This document shows positions 1 to 8,937 of a DNA stretch of 64,000 bases, piece by piece (within the stretch, counting starts at the first letter, position 1; each line of letters begins with the position of its first letter). The stretch is from Nioella ostreopsis (GTDB taxonomy: Bacteria > Pseudomonadota > Alphaproteobacteria > Rhodobacterales > Rhodobacteraceae): the NCBI RefSeq assembly GCF_004000255.1, contig NZ_RCIQ01000011.1:1-64000 (forward strand), read 5' to 3'. Both the position numbers and the translations under genes were made by a program. Below the pieces are notes generated by a model. That model was given only the letters and a program-made list of their open reading frames with translations, was not told the DNA's origin and made no database searches.

Positions 1-91
1 ACGCAACCGCCGCTCTCGTGCGCATGTCTCTGTCCTTCTGTTCGATTGTCTGGCCCAAGCCTGAGACAAAAGCCGCAGGGTTTCAATGGCG

Positions 92-122
92 TTGATACGG
101 GGGGTTGTGCCGAATCTATATA
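92..122 (+). promoter_or_regulatory. candidate promoter of the I78-like pair
   Basis: A TTGATA box at 92-97 and an AT-rich TATATA at 117-122 are separated by 19 bases, which is rather long. The boxes lie 37 bases upstream of the first start codon. No other candidate stands out in bases 1-158, where I recognise no gene. This is inference from box similarity only. Confidence 0.25.
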
Positions 123-158
123 TGTGTATATATGACACTAATTAGAGGAGACGCCATA

Positions 159-626
159 ATGAAACGCATTTTTCTTGCCACTGCCCTGACCCTGATGACC
201 GGCAGCGCCACATTGGCTAACGGCATCACCCAACCCCACTGCAACGCGGGCAGCATCTGCCGCAGCGCTGTAGAGGTGAACGCCGTCACTGCCGGGGTCG
301 TGATTGCGAATGGCTCCGCCGGAATCGGGTCGACCTGGGGCACTGGAGGCACATTGCAAGTCGGACGCCCCATTGCCGAACCGGACATGGGATGCGGTAA
401 CTGCAACCACGACACGTTCCAGATTGTCGTTGTTGAAAACAACTGCTCACTTTCGCCGGTCGACCGCTTCGTGGGCCATCATATCTCCCTCGTGGACAAC
501 CATTCCGGTCTGCGGATGCGGGTCTTTACCCCCGACCACATGATCGGGACGATGGATTACTGGCCGGACCGGTTCAACTTTTTCACCGACTCGGATGGCA
601 TGATTGCACGTGTCACGTGCGGATAA
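159..626 (+). CDS. secreted I78-like peptidase inhibitor, copy 1
   Basis: A 155-residue protein with a signal peptide (cleavage likely after the ATLA at residue 20) and six cysteines. The C-terminal third carries the pattern GH..., RVF, T-M-DYWP-RFN, D-DGMI and a final TCG. This matches the inhibitor I78 family layout (G-x-R-V-x-x-x-TMDYRPDRLN-x-D-x-G-x-I-x-CG), here with Trp in place of the usual Arg of DYRP. The start at 159 is chosen over the in-frame ATG at 105 because it follows a GAGGAG ribosome site at 145-150 and opens the signal peptide. The next gene is a paralogue. Role as a periplasmic or extracellular serine protease inhibitor is inferred from the family; the N-terminal TQP-C-N-GS-C segment is not part of that family as I know it. 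Confidence 0.7.
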   Translation: MKRIFLATALTLMTGSATLANGITQPHCNAGSICRSAVEVNAVTAGVVIANGSAGIGSTWGTGGTLQVGRPIAEPDMGCGNCNHDTFQIVVVENNCSLSPVDRFVGHHISLVDNHSGLRMRVFTPDHMIGTMDYWPDRFNFFTDSDGMIARVTCG

Positions 627-644
627 AGGCAAGGGAAATCCACC

Positions 645-1100
645 ATGAAACGCCCACTTCTTATCGCCACCCTGACCCTGATGGCTGGCAGCGCCGCGCA
701 GGCGCAAGGCATGACCCAACCGCAGTGCAATGAGGGCAGCCACTGCCAGGCGGTCATGGCAGACACAGCACATCCGAACCCGATCGTGCAGAGCGCCCAG
801 GATGCCGGACCAACCTGGGAATTGGACCCTGTCGGCCCAATTCCGGGCTCGGTCGCCATGTGTACCTCCACCGTAGGCTGTGACCCTGTCATCCGCACCC
901 CGGTGATTGTCGAAAACAATTGCGCCTTGTCGGAGGTGGAAAGCCTCATCGGCCATCCGATCGAGATCGCTGAAGAGTATCATCTGTCGCCTCGCGTCTT
1001 TTCCGCCGAGAACATGGCCGGGACAACGGATTACTGGCCCTGGCGGTTCAACGTTTTCGTGGACGCGGATGGTATGATTACGCAAGCCTTCTGCGGATGA
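645..1100 (+). CDS. secreted I78-like peptidase inhibitor, copy 2
   Basis: A 151-residue paralogue of the preceding gene, 18 bases downstream and presumably co-transcribed. It has a signal peptide ending AQA at residue 20, the same TQP-C-N-GS-C start, an NNC-LS segment and the C-terminal DYWP-RFN-F-D-DGMI-CG block. All six cysteines are present in both copies, so three disulfides are possible. The central part, residues about 35-75, differs strongly between copies, while both ends are conserved. Function as a protease inhibitor is a family-based inference. The 3' end of the gene is directly followed by the rimP promoter region. Confidence 0.68.
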   Translation: MKRPLLIATLTLMAGSAAQAQGMTQPQCNEGSHCQAVMADTAHPNPIVQSAQDAGPTWELDPVGPIPGSVAMCTSTVGCDPVIRTPVIVENNCALSEVESLIGHPIEIAEEYHLSPRVFSAENMAGTTDYWPWRFNVFVDADGMITQAFCG

Positions 1101-1101
1101 C

Positions 1102-1130
1102 TTGCGCCCGCCGCTGATTCGTCCTATATC
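1102..1130 (+). promoter_or_regulatory. candidate promoter of the rimP-nusA-infB operon
   Basis: TTGCGC at 1102-1107 and TATATC at 1125-1130 are spaced by 17 bases, immediately after the stop codon of the second I78-like gene. Transcription would start near 1137, giving a leader of about 85 bases with two hairpins before rimP. Not tested; TTGCGC is a weak match to the -35 consensus. Confidence 0.4.
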
Positions 1131-1203
1131 CCCCTCAACAGCGGCGCGTCGGGCTCAACACCCGACGTTCCACCGGGAAATATCAACGGGCCGCGCGCCC
1201 GTT
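1109..1203 (+). ncRNA. structured rimP leader (putative attenuator)
   Basis: Three consecutive perfect stems fill the gap before rimP: CGCCGCTG 1109-1116 with CAGCGGCG 1139-1146, CGTCGGG 1147-1153 with CCCGACG 1161-1167, and AACGGGC 1185-1191 with GCCCGTT 1197-1203. The last is followed by a run of T and so looks like an intrinsic terminator placed only 13 bases before the rimP start. Leaders with a terminator upstream of rimP are known in Proteobacteria (an Rfam rimP leader family exists, to my recollection). If the promoter at 1102-1130 is used, only the second and third stems are transcribed. The whole element could attenuate transcription into nusA. Confidence 0.55.
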
Positions 1204-1208
1204 TTTTT
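1185..1208 (+). terminator. terminator-like hairpin upstream of rimP
   Basis: A 7-base-pair stem, AACGGGC and GCCCGTT, with a CGCGC loop is followed by seven T at 1202-1208. It could end transcripts of the I78-like genes, act as an attenuator for the operon, or both. Confidence 0.65.
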
Positions 1209-1220
1209 GTGTTTGGACCC

Positions 1221-1811
1221 ATGTCAGACCTGATTGCCAAAACCGCTATGGATCGCCGCCTGGCCGATATCCTGACCCCCCTGATCGAAGGGATGGGGTT
1301 CGAACTGGTGCGCATCCGCCTGATGAGCGGCAAGACCATGACGTTGCAGATCATGGCCGAACGTCCCGATGGCGGGATCGAGGTCGATCAATGCGCCGAA
1401 ATCTCGACCGCGGTCAGCGCGTTGCTGGATGTGGAAGACCCGATCGAGGACAACTATACGCTGGAAGTGTCCAGCCCCGGTATCGACCGGCCGTTGACCC
1501 GGCTGAAGGATTTCGACACCTGGCAGGGCTATGAAGCCAAGCTTGAAACCGAGGAACTGATCGACGGCCGCCGCCGCTTCAAGGGCGAGCTTGCCGGCAT
1601 CGACGGTGACGAGGTTCTGATCAACCTGGTGGATGAACAGGGCGAGCCTGTCACCATCGGGCTTGAGTTTGACTGGCTGACCGACGCCAAGCTGGTCCTG
1701 ACCGATGATCTGATCACCGAGATGCTGCGCCAGCGAAAGGCGGCGGGCACCATCGACGAGACCCAATTCGACGAGATTGAAACTGAAGAGCCTGGAAAGG
1801 CGGAGGACTGA
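1221..1811 (+). CDS. rimP: ribosome maturation factor RimP
   Basis: A 196-residue cytoplasmic factor needed for maturation of the 30S subunit. The family signature S-PGIDRPL lies near residue 85, and the length and first position before nusA are typical. The ATG at 1221 is preferred to the in-frame GTG at 1209, because 1209 lies inside the terminator T-run. The acidic C-terminal tail ([12 protein letters not shown]) is longer than in many homologues. nusA starts three bases after the stop, so the two are translated from one message controlled by the upstream leader. Confidence 0.95.
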   Translation: MSDLIAKTAMDRRLADILTPLIEGMGFELVRIRLMSGKTMTLQIMAERPDGGIEVDQCAEISTAVSALLDVEDPIEDNYTLEVSSPGIDRPLTRLKDFDTWQGYEAKLETEELIDGRRRFKGELAGIDGDEVLINLVDEQGEPVTIGLEFDWLTDAKLVLTDDLITEMLRQRKAAGTIDETQFDEIETEEPGKAED

Positions 1812-1814
1812 CCC

Positions 1815-3440
1815 ATGGCAATCACCAGTGCAAACCAGCTGGAGCTTCTGCAAACCGCCGAGGCCGTTGCCCGCGAGAAGATGATCGACCCCGGTCTGGT
1901 GGTCGAAGCGATGGAAGAATCGCTCGCCCGCGCCGCCAAGTCGCGCTACGGGTCCGAGCTGGATATCCGTGTGCACATCGACCGCCGGACCGGCAAGGCC
2001 ACATTCACCCGCGTCCGCACCGTGGTCGACGAGGTTGAAAACCACTTCACCGAACTGACCGTCCGCGACGCCCGCGCCTTCAAGGAAGACGCAGAAATCG
2101 GCGATGAGATCATCGACGAGGTTCCCCCGGTCGAGATGGGCCGGATCGCCGCGCAAAGCGCCAAGCAGGTCATCCTGCAAAAGGTGCGTGAAGCGGAGCG
2201 GGATCGCCAGTACGAAGAATTCAAGGACCGCAAGGGCACGATCATCAACGGTCAGGTCAAGCGCGAGGAATATGGCAACGTCATCGTCGATATCGGCCGT
2301 GGCGAAGCGGTTCTGCGCCGGAATGAAAAGATCGGCCGCGAGAGCTATCGCCCGAATGACCGGATCCGCGTCTTCATCAAGGATGTGCGCCGCGAACCCC
2401 GTGGCCCGCAGATCTTCCTGTCGCGCACCGCGCCGGAATTCATGGCCGAGCTGTTCAAGATGGAAGTGCCGGAAATCTATGATGGCATCATCGAGATCAA
2501 GGCCGTCGCCCGTGACCCCGGTTCGCGTGCCAAGATCGCCGTCATTTCCTATGACAATTCGATCGACCCCGTCGGTGCCTGCGTCGGTATGCGCGGCAGC
2601 CGGGTTCAAGCCGTCGTGAACGAACTTCAGGGCGAAAAGATCGACATCATCCCGTGGAATGACGATCAGCCGACCTTCCTTGTGAACGCGCTGCAACCTG
2701 CGGAAGTGTCCAAGGTTGTTCTGGACGAAGACGCCGGCAAGATCGAAGTCGTGGTTCCCGATGATCAGCTGTCGCTGGCCATTGGCCGCCGTGGTCAGAA
2801 CGTGCGTCTGGCCTCTCAGCTGACGGGGCTCGACATCGACATTCTGACCGAAGAAGAGGAAAGCGCCCGCCGTCAGGCCGAATTCGCCGAACGGACGCAG
2901 GTCTTCATGGACAGCCTCGATCTGGACGAATTCTTCGCTCAACTTCTGGTGTCCGAAGGCTTCACCTCGCTGGAAGAAGTCGCCTATGTGGAACTGGATG
3001 AACTTCTGGTCATCGAGGGCGTCGACGAAGACACCGCGAACGAGCTGCAGGCCCGTGCCCGCGACTATCTGGAAGAGCAGAACCGCAAGGCGCTGGAACA
3101 GGCCCGTGAACTGGGTGTGGAACAGAGCCTTGTTGATTTCGAAGGTCTGACCCCCCAGATGCTGGTGGCCCTTGGCGAAGACGATGTGAAAACGCTGGAA
3201 GATTTCGCAACCTGCGCCGACTGGGAACTGGCTGGCGGCTGGACCACGGTGGATGGTCAGCGCGTCAAGGATGACGGTCTGCTTGAAAAATTCGATGTGA
3301 GCCTCGAGGAAGCTCAGAACATGGTGATGACCGCCCGCCTGCAACTGGGCTGGGTCACCATCGAAGAACTGGAAGCGCAAGCCGCTGCCGAAGCAGAAGC
3401 GGCGCAAGCCGACGCAACCGAAGAGGAGTCCGAGGCCTGA
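1815..3440 (+). CDS. nusA: transcription termination/antitermination protein NusA
   Basis: A 541-residue RNA-polymerase-binding factor that controls pausing, termination and antitermination. The N-terminal polymerase-binding domain spans about 1-125. An S1 domain follows near 136-200 (G-II-GQV-R-YGNVIVDIG), then two KH domains to about 345, with the AIGRRGQNVRLAS segment near 320. A C-terminal region of about 360-510 contains helix-hairpin-helix-like acidic repeats, followed by an Ala/Glu-rich tail. Presence of the acidic repeats is usual in Proteobacteria. It sits between rimP and ylxR in the classic operon. Confidence 0.97.
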   Translation: MAITSANQLELLQTAEAVAREKMIDPGLVVEAMEESLARAAKSRYGSELDIRVHIDRRTGKATFTRVRTVVDEVENHFTELTVRDARAFKEDAEIGDEIIDEVPPVEMGRIAAQSAKQVILQKVREAERDRQYEEFKDRKGTIINGQVKREEYGNVIVDIGRGEAVLRRNEKIGRESYRPNDRIRVFIKDVRREPRGPQIFLSRTAPEFMAELFKMEVPEIYDGIIEIKAVARDPGSRAKIAVISYDNSIDPVGACVGMRGSRVQAVVNELQGEKIDIIPWNDDQPTFLVNALQPAEVSKVVLDEDAGKIEVVVPDDQLSLAIGRRGQNVRLASQLTGLDIDILTEEEESARRQAEFAERTQVFMDSLDLDEFFAQLLVSEGFTSLEEVAYVELDELLVIEGVDEDTANELQARARDYLEEQNRKALEQARELGVEQSLVDFEGLTPQMLVALGEDDVKTLEDFATCADWELAGGWTTVDGQRVKDDGLLEKFDVSLEEAQNMVMTARLQLGWVTIEELEAQAAAEAEAAQADATEEESEA

Positions 3441-3464
3441 TCTCGGGTCTCGGGAGCGCAGCCC

Positions 3465-4094
3465 ATGACACGGGGCGGTCGAACCAAATCGCGCGATGAT
3501 GCCGAAAGGCGCTGCATCGCCACCGGAGAAACCCAGCCGAAGGCCGGGTTGATCCGCTTTGTCGTGGGTCCGGATAATGTAATCTTCCCGGACGTTGCGG
3601 AACGATTGCCCGGTCGGGGCATCTGGGTATCGGCCGATCCGGCTGCCCTGGCGCTGGCCGTCAAGAAGAACCTGTTCGCCCGTGGGGCAAAGCAGCAGGT
3701 GACGGTTCCCGCCGATCTGGCGGAACAGGTCGAAACCCTGCTGGCGCGCCGCGTGGTCGAGCTGATCTCGCTGGCGCGAAAGTCCGGCAAAGCTGTGGCC
3801 GGGTTTGAAAAAGTAAAAGGCTGGCTGGCCGATGGCCATGCCCGCGTTCTGTTCCAGGCCTCTGACGGCTCGGAACGGGGAAAATCGAAACTCTGGACGC
3901 CCGAAGGGGGCCGATTTTTCGGCTGTTTGACGGCAGATGAATTGGGTTTGGCATTCGGGCGCCAACATGTGATACATGGCGCGCTTGCGGCTGGCGGACT
4001 CGAACGTCGTGTAGTAGAGGAAGCCTCGAAGCTGCGAGGCCTGCGCGGCACATACGGCGAATTTGTCGCCGGGAAGGATACGAAAGACGTATGA
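3465..4094 (+). CDS. YlxR-type RNA-binding protein fused to an L7Ae-like domain
   Basis: A 209-residue protein with an N-terminal DUF448/YlxR domain (residues about 10-90, with C-ATGE and RLPGRGIWV). An L7Ae-like RNA-binding domain follows at about 95-185 ([14 protein letters not shown]). This two-domain form between nusA and infB is common in alphaproteobacteria. YlxR proteins bind nucleic acid and have been linked to RNase P and nucleoid function, but the role of the fused form is not settled. The stop overlaps the infB start by four bases, so translation is probably coupled. Confidence 0.9.
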   Translation: MTRGGRTKSRDDAERRCIATGETQPKAGLIRFVVGPDNVIFPDVAERLPGRGIWVSADPAALALAVKKNLFARGAKQQVTVPADLAEQVETLLARRVVELISLARKSGKAVAGFEKVKGWLADGHARVLFQASDGSERGKSKLWTPEGGRFFGCLTADELGLAFGRQHVIHGALAAGGLERRVVEEASKLRGLRGTYGEFVAGKDTKDV

Positions 4095-6589
4095 GCGATC
4101 AAGACGGTAAAAAACCCCTCGGACTTTCTGGCGGCGCCCGGTCGGGCCGCGTGAACCAGAGCTTTTCGCGTGGGCGGACAAAGAGTGTGGTGGTGGAAAC
4201 CAAGCGCAAGCGCGTTGTGGTGCCCAAGCCCGGCTCGTCTTCGTCCGGGCAGTCCGATGCGCCGCGTCGGCCTTCTGGTGTTTCCGACTCCGAGATGGAA
4301 CGCCGGTTGAAAGCCTTGCAGGCCGCAAAGGCCCGCGAGTCGGAAGAAGCCGAACGCCGCGAACGTGAAGAGCGCGAGCGCGAGGAAGAACGCGAACGCC
4401 GCCGCGCCGAAATCGAGGCCAAGGAACGCGAAGAACGCGAGCGCGAAGAAGCGCTGAAAGCAAAGGCCGAAGAAGACGAGCGCCGCAAGCGCGAAGAAGA
4501 GGAACGCCGCACCGCTGAACGTGCTGCACCCGCTGCTTCGCCGGCCGCGGATGCACCCGCCGGCGCCAAGGAAGACCGCACCGCGCGGCCCGTACCGACC
4601 AAGACCGGTGCACCGACCCCGGCCAAGCGGGACAACAAGGACCGCGACGATAAAGGCGGACGCGGAAAAGGTGGCGAACGCGATGGTCGCCGGTCCGGCA
4701 AGCTGACCGTGAACCAGGCGCTGACCGGTGGCGAAGGCGGGCGGCAACGCTCGATGGCCGCCATGAAGCGCAAGCAGGAACGCGCGCGGCAGAAGGCCAT
4801 GGGCGGCCAGCATGAACGCGAAAAGATCGTTCGTGACGTGCAGGTCCCCGAAGCGATCATGGTGTCCGAGCTGGCGAACCGTATGGCCGAACGCGTGGCT
4901 GACGTGGTCAAGGAGCTCATGAAGATGGGCATGATGGTCACGCAGAACCAGTCGATCGACCAGGACACCGCGGAACTGATCGTCGAGGAATTCGGCCACC
5001 GCATGGTGCGCGTATCCGATTCCGACGTCGAAGACGTGATCGACACGGTCGAGGACAATCCTGAAGACCTGAAGCCCCGTGCACCCGTCATCACCATCAT
5101 GGGCCATGTCGACCACGGCAAGACCTCGCTTCTGGATGCGATCCGCAACGCCAAGGTCGTCGCCGGTGAAGCGGGTGGGATCACCCAGCATATCGGTGCC
5201 TACCAGGTGACGACCGATAACGGACAGTTGCTGACCTTCCTCGATACACCCGGCCACGCCGCGTTTACCTCGATGCGGGCACGTGGCGCGCAGGTGACCG
5301 ATATCGTGGTTCTGGTTGTGGCCGCTGACGATGCGGTCATGCCGCAGACAGTCGAGGCGATCAATCACGCCAAGGCCGCCGGTGTTCCGATGATCGTGGC
5401 GATCAACAAGATCGACCGTCCGGCCGCCGATCCCATGAAGGTGCGTACCGGCCTGCTGCAACACGAAGTGGTCGTGGAACAGATGTCGGGCGACGTGCAG
5501 GATGTAGAAGTGTCCGCGCACACCGGCCAGGGGCTTGATGAACTGCTTGACGCCATCGCGCTGCAAGCGGAAATCCTCGAGCTTAAGGCCAACCCTGACC
5601 GGGCTGCTTCCGGTGCTGTCATCGAAGCGCAACTCGATGTGGGCCGCGGCCCCGTTGCCACCGTTCTGGTGCAGAACGGCACGCTCAAGCAGGGTGATAT
5701 CTTCGTTGTGGGTGAGCAGTGGGGTAAAGTCCGCGCGCTGATCAACGACAAGGGTGACCGCGTGAAAGAGGCCGGGCCTTCGGTTCCGGTCGAGGTTCTG
5801 GGTCTCAATGGCACGCCCGAAGCAGGTGATGTTCTGAACGTGGTCGATACCGAAGCGCAAGCGCGTGAGATCGCCGACTACCGTGAACAGGCCGCCAAGG
5901 ACCGTCGCGCCGCTGCCGGTGCTGCGACCACGCTCGATCAGCTGATGGCAAAGGCCAAGGCGGATCAGAACGTCGCCGAACTGCCGGTTCTGGTAAAAGC
6001 CGACGTGCAGGGTTCTGCCGAGGCAATTGCTCAGGCACTGGAGAAGGTGGGCAACGAGGAAGTGCGCGTGCGCATCCTGCATTCGGGCGTCGGCGCCATC
6101 ACCGAGTCGGATATCGGCCTTGCCGAAGCGTCCGGTGCACCGGTCATCGGCTTCAACGTCCGGGCCAATGCGCCCGCTCGGAACGCCGCGAACCAGAAGG
6201 GCGTCGAGATCCGCTATTATTCGGTGATCTACGATCTTGTGGACGACGTGAAGAAGGCGGCCTCTGGCCTCCTGTCTGCGGAAGTCCGCGAGAACTTCAT
6301 CGGGTATGCCGAGATCAAGGATACGTTCCGCGTGTCCGGCGTCGGCACCGTCGCTGGCTGTCTGGTCACCGAGGGCATCGCCCGCCGGTCCGCCGGTGTC
6401 CGCCTGCTGCGCGACAACGTGGTGGTCCACGAAGGCACGCTGAAAACGCTCAAGCGCTTCAAGGACGAGGTCAAAGAGGTCCAGTCCGGCCAGGAATGCG
6501 GCATGGCCTTCGAGAACTACGACGACATCCGCAAGGGCGATGTCATCGAGATCTTCGAGCGGGAAGAAGTCGAGCGCTCGCTGGACTGA
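4091..6589 (+). CDS. infB: translation initiation factor IF-2
   Basis: An 832-residue GTPase that places initiator tRNA on the 30S subunit. The N-terminus has the K-RVVVPKP segment. A long charged coiled coil (Glu/Arg repeats, residues about 75-155) and an Ala/Pro-rich linker follow. The G domain shows GHVDHGKTS near 338, DTPGHAAF near 385 and NKID near 439, then the EF-Tu-like and C-terminal tRNA-binding domains. It is the last gene of the rimP operon and is followed by an intrinsic terminator. The coiled-coil length is the part most likely to vary between strains. Confidence 0.97.
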   Translation: MSDQDGKKPLGLSGGARSGRVNQSFSRGRTKSVVVETKRKRVVVPKPGSSSSGQSDAPRRPSGVSDSEMERRLKALQAAKARESEEAERREREEREREEERERRRAEIEAKEREEREREEALKAKAEEDERRKREEEERRTAERAAPAASPAADAPAGAKEDRTARPVPTKTGAPTPAKRDNKDRDDKGGRGKGGERDGRRSGKLTVNQALTGGEGGRQRSMAAMKRKQERARQKAMGGQHEREKIVRDVQVPEAIMVSELANRMAERVADVVKELMKMGMMVTQNQSIDQDTAELIVEEFGHRMVRVSDSDVEDVIDTVEDNPEDLKPRAPVITIMGHVDHGKTSLLDAIRNAKVVAGEAGGITQHIGAYQVTTDNGQLLTFLDTPGHAAFTSMRARGAQVTDIVVLVVAADDAVMPQTVEAINHAKAAGVPMIVAINKIDRPAADPMKVRTGLLQHEVVVEQMSGDVQDVEVSAHTGQGLDELLDAIALQAEILELKANPDRAASGAVIEAQLDVGRGPVATVLVQNGTLKQGDIFVVGEQWGKVRALINDKGDRVKEAGPSVPVEVLGLNGTPEAGDVLNVVDTEAQAREIADYREQAAKDRRAAAGAATTLDQLMAKAKADQNVAELPVLVKADVQGSAEAIAQALEKVGNEEVRVRILHSGVGAITESDIGLAEASGAPVIGFNVRANAPARNAANQKGVEIRYYSVIYDLVDDVKKAASGLLSAEVRENFIGYAEIKDTFRVSGVGTVAGCLVTEGIARRSAGVRLLRDNVVVHEGTLKTLKRFKDEVKEVQSGQECGMAFENYDDIRKGDVIEIFEREEVERSLD

Positions 6590-6609
6590 TCTTCACTGAT
6601 CCCAAAAAG

Positions 6610-6638
6610 AAAGGGCGGTCCAATTGGGCCGCCCTTTT
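6610..6638. terminator. bidirectional terminator between infB and the cytochrome c gene
   Basis: AAAGGGCGGTCC at 6610-6621 pairs over 12 positions (one G-T pair) with GGGCCGCCCTTT at 6626-6637, with an AATT loop. T-runs occur on both outer sides, so it can end infB on the plus strand and the convergent cytochrome gene on the minus strand. Confidence 0.85.
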
Positions 6639-6659
6639 CAGTTCATTGAAGAAGGTTGG

Positions 6660-7124
6660 TTATTCCGACGCTTCCTCGTCCATCATCGCGCCCCACTGCG
6701 CGAGGAAGGCATAGATGTTGATCGCGCCTTCTTCGTCGACGCGCTGCGGGGTCATGGTGGACCGGCCACGCTCGCCCGTTGCTTCAGTCAGGAAGGCCGT
6801 GGCGTTCGGAATATAAGCAGCGAAGTTCGCTTCATCCCAGGTGATCTCGGCCGCATGGGCCGCTTCCATCAGCGAGGAGTAGCGGAAGCCTTCAACGCTG
6901 CCAGCAGTACCACCAACGACACCGTAGAGGTTGGGGCCGGTGCGGCCATTGCGGCCCGCCAGCACGTTATCGTCTGCGTCGCGTACGACGTGGCAGGAGA
7001 TGCAGTTACGGTTGAACAGTTCTTCACCGGCCTCGGCGTCCCCGGATGGGCCAGCGCCGTGGCTGTCAGCGAAGGCCATGGGCGCGGAAAGAAGCGCGGC
7101 GGCGAGTGTCAATTTGCGGATCAT
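6660..7124 (-). CDS. periplasmic class I c-type cytochrome
   Basis: A 154-residue protein with a signal peptide (cleavage near AFA, residue 19) and one haem-attachment motif, CISCH, at residues 41-45. The likely axial methionine is Met124 in the STMTP segment. It is a soluble single-haem electron carrier of the cytochrome c2/c550 type, with an acidic C-terminal tail. The redox partner cannot be read from the context, since the neighbours are infB and hslV. It is divergent from hslV; a TATAGT on the minus strand at 7157-7152 may be its -10 box, but no good -35 is visible. Confidence 0.88.
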   Translation of the reverse strand: MIRKLTLAAALLSAPMAFADSHGAGPSGDAEAGEELFNRNCISCHVVRDADDNVLAGRNGRTGPNLYGVVGGTAGSVEGFRYSSLMEAAHAAEITWDEANFAAYIPNATAFLTEATGERGRSTMTPQRVDEEGAINIYAFLAQWGAMMDEEASE

Positions 7125-7247
7125 GGAATAGCTCCTCTATCTTGGCTGGCGGCACTATAGCGACTGTAGAACCGGAATGGTGCCGAACGAATTGTCACGG
7201 TCAAACAATTAGCAAACCCGCACGGAATGACCAGAGGGTGCGAGGTC

Positions 7248-7276
7248 TTGTCGCCACCGGCCGTGGGGGTCATATA
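7248..7276 (+). promoter_or_regulatory. candidate promoter of hslV
   Basis: CTTGTCG at 7247-7253 and CATATA at 7271-7276 with a 17-base spacer between TTGTCG and CATATA. The CTTG element would suit the heat-shock sigma factor RpoH expected for hslVU, but the -10 box is not a clean RpoH match. The start site would lie only about 15 bases before the start codon. Confidence 0.35.
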
Positions 7277-7297
7277 CGAATGAAGCAAGGAGACGAC

Positions 7298-7855
7298 ATG
7301 AGCAAATCCGACTTTCCCGGCTGGCACGGCACCACGATCATCGGCATTCGCAAGGGCGGCGAGGTTGTCGTCGCGGGTGACGGGCAGGTCAGTCTCGGCC
7401 AGACCGTCATCAAGGGCAGCGCCCGCAAGGTCCGCCGCCTGAAGCCGGGCGGGCACGAGGTTGTGGCCGGATTCGCCGGGTCCACCGCCGATGCCTTTAC
7501 CCTGCTGGAACGGCTGGAAGCCAAGCTGGAGGCGACCCCTGGCCAGTTGCAGCGCGCCAGTGTGGAACTCGCCAAGGACTGGCGCACCGACAAATACCTG
7601 CAAAAGCTGGAGGCGATGCTGATCGTCACCGATGGCAAGGATCTGTTCGTCATCACCGGTGCGGGTGACGTGCTGGAACCCGAACACGGGATCGCAGCGA
7701 TTGGGTCGGGCGGCAACTACGCCCTGGCCGCCGCCCGCGCGATGATCGACAGCGACATGGACGCCGAGGATATCGCGCGCCGCGCCATGGCCATCGCCGC
7801 CGATATCTGCGTCTACACCAATGGCAACCTGACGGTGGAACGGATCGGCGCATGA
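7298..7855 (+). CDS. hslV: ATP-dependent protease peptidase subunit HslV
   Basis: A 185-residue N-terminal-threonine peptidase that forms the proteolytic core of the HslVU (ClpYQ) complex in the cytoplasm. The propeptide ends at HGTT, so Thr12 should become the catalytic N-terminus. [20 protein letters not shown] and [13 protein letters not shown] are family blocks. The start at 7298 follows an AAGGAG site at 7287-7292. Its stop overlaps the next membrane-protein gene by four bases, which separates it from hslU. Confidence 0.97.
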   Translation: MSKSDFPGWHGTTIIGIRKGGEVVVAGDGQVSLGQTVIKGSARKVRRLKPGGHEVVAGFAGSTADAFTLLERLEAKLEATPGQLQRASVELAKDWRTDKYLQKLEAMLIVTDGKDLFVITGAGDVLEPEHGIAAIGSGGNYALAAARAMIDSDMDAEDIARRAMAIAADICVYTNGNLTVERIGA

Positions 7856-8937
7856 CCGGCGTCAACCGCGACGATATCCGCGCCGCCGTCGGCGCGGGCA
7901 TGATATCCGAGGCTCAGGCGGCATCGCTTGTGGCGCTGTCCGACGCCCGGCGCGGGGTGCGGGAACGCATGACCGGACTTGATGAGCCGTTCGAGCTGTT
8001 CAAGGGCTTCAACGAGATCTTCATCGTCGTGGGCCTGAGCATCTTTTTCGCAGGCTGGCTCGGGCTGACCGGGCTCAGCCTGTTCGAGATCACATCCATC
8101 GGCTATATCGCCACGATGGTCTATGCGGCTCTGGCCGCAGGGGCGGTCATTCTGCTGGCCCGCTATTTCACCCTTAAGCGCAGGATGGTTGCCCCCTCCA
8201 TCGCGCTGGCGATCTTCTTTGGCATCTCGACGGCGCAGTTCGGCATGGGCCTCAGCTGGATGTTTCGGGGGGACCTGCCAATGACCCTGACGCTCGGCGC
8301 CGGTCTGTCGACCGTGCTGCTGTGCGTCTATTACGCGGTGTTCCGTGTGCCCTTTGCCATGGCTCTGATTGCGCTTGGCGTCTTCGCCACCTGCTTTGGC
8401 ATCATCGCGATCGGTGGCACCCTGCCCGAAGATCCGCGCGACCTGTTTCTTCTGTCAGCCGAAGGCCCTTTCGCCGTCCTGACCATCGTGCTTGGGCTTG
8501 TCGGGCTTGCCGTGGCCCTGCGCTTTGACATGAGCGACCCGCATCGCGTGACGCGCCGGTCGTCCAGCGGCTTCTGGCTGCACGTCATTGCCGCCCCGGC
8601 CATCGTCAACACCGTATCCTTGACGCTCTTTGATATCGGCACCGTCACCGCACAGCTGATGGTGCTGGTGTTCGTTCTGGCCATGGCGATCTTTGCCATC
8701 GCCATCGACCGCCGGTCCTTTCTGGTGTCCGGTGTCGGCTATATCGTGGCGCTGGCCTTTACGGTGATGGAGGGCGCGGCCTTCCTGTCCATCTTCATGC
8801 TTGGCCTCGTGCTGATCGTCCTCGGCGCGCAGTGGGAAAACATCCGCCGCGCCATCATGAACACGCTGCCGGGTTTCCCCGGCAAAACCCGCCTTCCCCC
8901 CTGGGACATTCTGACCCCTGAGGAGCCAATAACATGA
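7852..8937 (+). CDS. unknown multi-pass membrane protein between hslV and hslU
   Basis: A 361-residue protein with a soluble N-terminus of about 55 residues containing [20 protein letters not shown]. About ten hydrophobic segments follow, starting near residue 58 ([14 protein letters not shown]). The short N-terminal GlIs-eqA pattern before a bundle of membrane helices resembles DUF2157-type proteins, but I cannot confirm the family. ATGA overlaps join it to hslV on one side and to hslU on the other, so all three should be translated together. A function in membrane protein quality control would be a guess from position only. Confidence 0.75.
   Translation: MTGVNRDDIRAAVGAGMISEAQAASLVALSDARRGVRERMTGLDEPFELFKGFNEIFIVVGLSIFFAGWLGLTGLSLFEITSIGYIATMVYAALAAGAVILLARYFTLKRRMVAPSIALAIFFGISTAQFGMGLSWMFRGDLPMTLTLGAGLSTVLLCVYYAVFRVPFAMALIALGVFATCFGIIAIGGTLPEDPRDLFLLSAEGPFAVLTIVLGLVGLAVALRFDMSDPHRVTRRSSSGFWLHVIAAPAIVNTVSLTLFDIGTVTAQLMVLVFVLAMAIFAIAIDRRSFLVSGVGYIVALAFTVMEGAAFLSIFMLGLVLIVLGAQWENIRRAIMNTLPGFPGKTRLPPWDILTPEEPIT

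Noticed and set aside
1147-1175. tRNA-like arm upstream of rimP (a stem with GGGCTCAACACCC), considered because metY precedes rimP in enterobacteria
   Set aside because: No acceptor stem, D arm or TTCRANNC T-loop could be placed around it; it is better read as a leader hairpin.
1224-4613. A very long open frame of over 1100 codons on the minus strand, opposite rimP, nusA and ylxR
   Set aside because: It is antisense to three well-recognised genes, its translation is low in complexity and matches nothing, and GC-rich codon bias explains the lack of stops.
3314-6430. A 1038-codon open frame on the minus strand opposite infB
   Set aside because: Antisense shadow of infB; no recognisable protein family.
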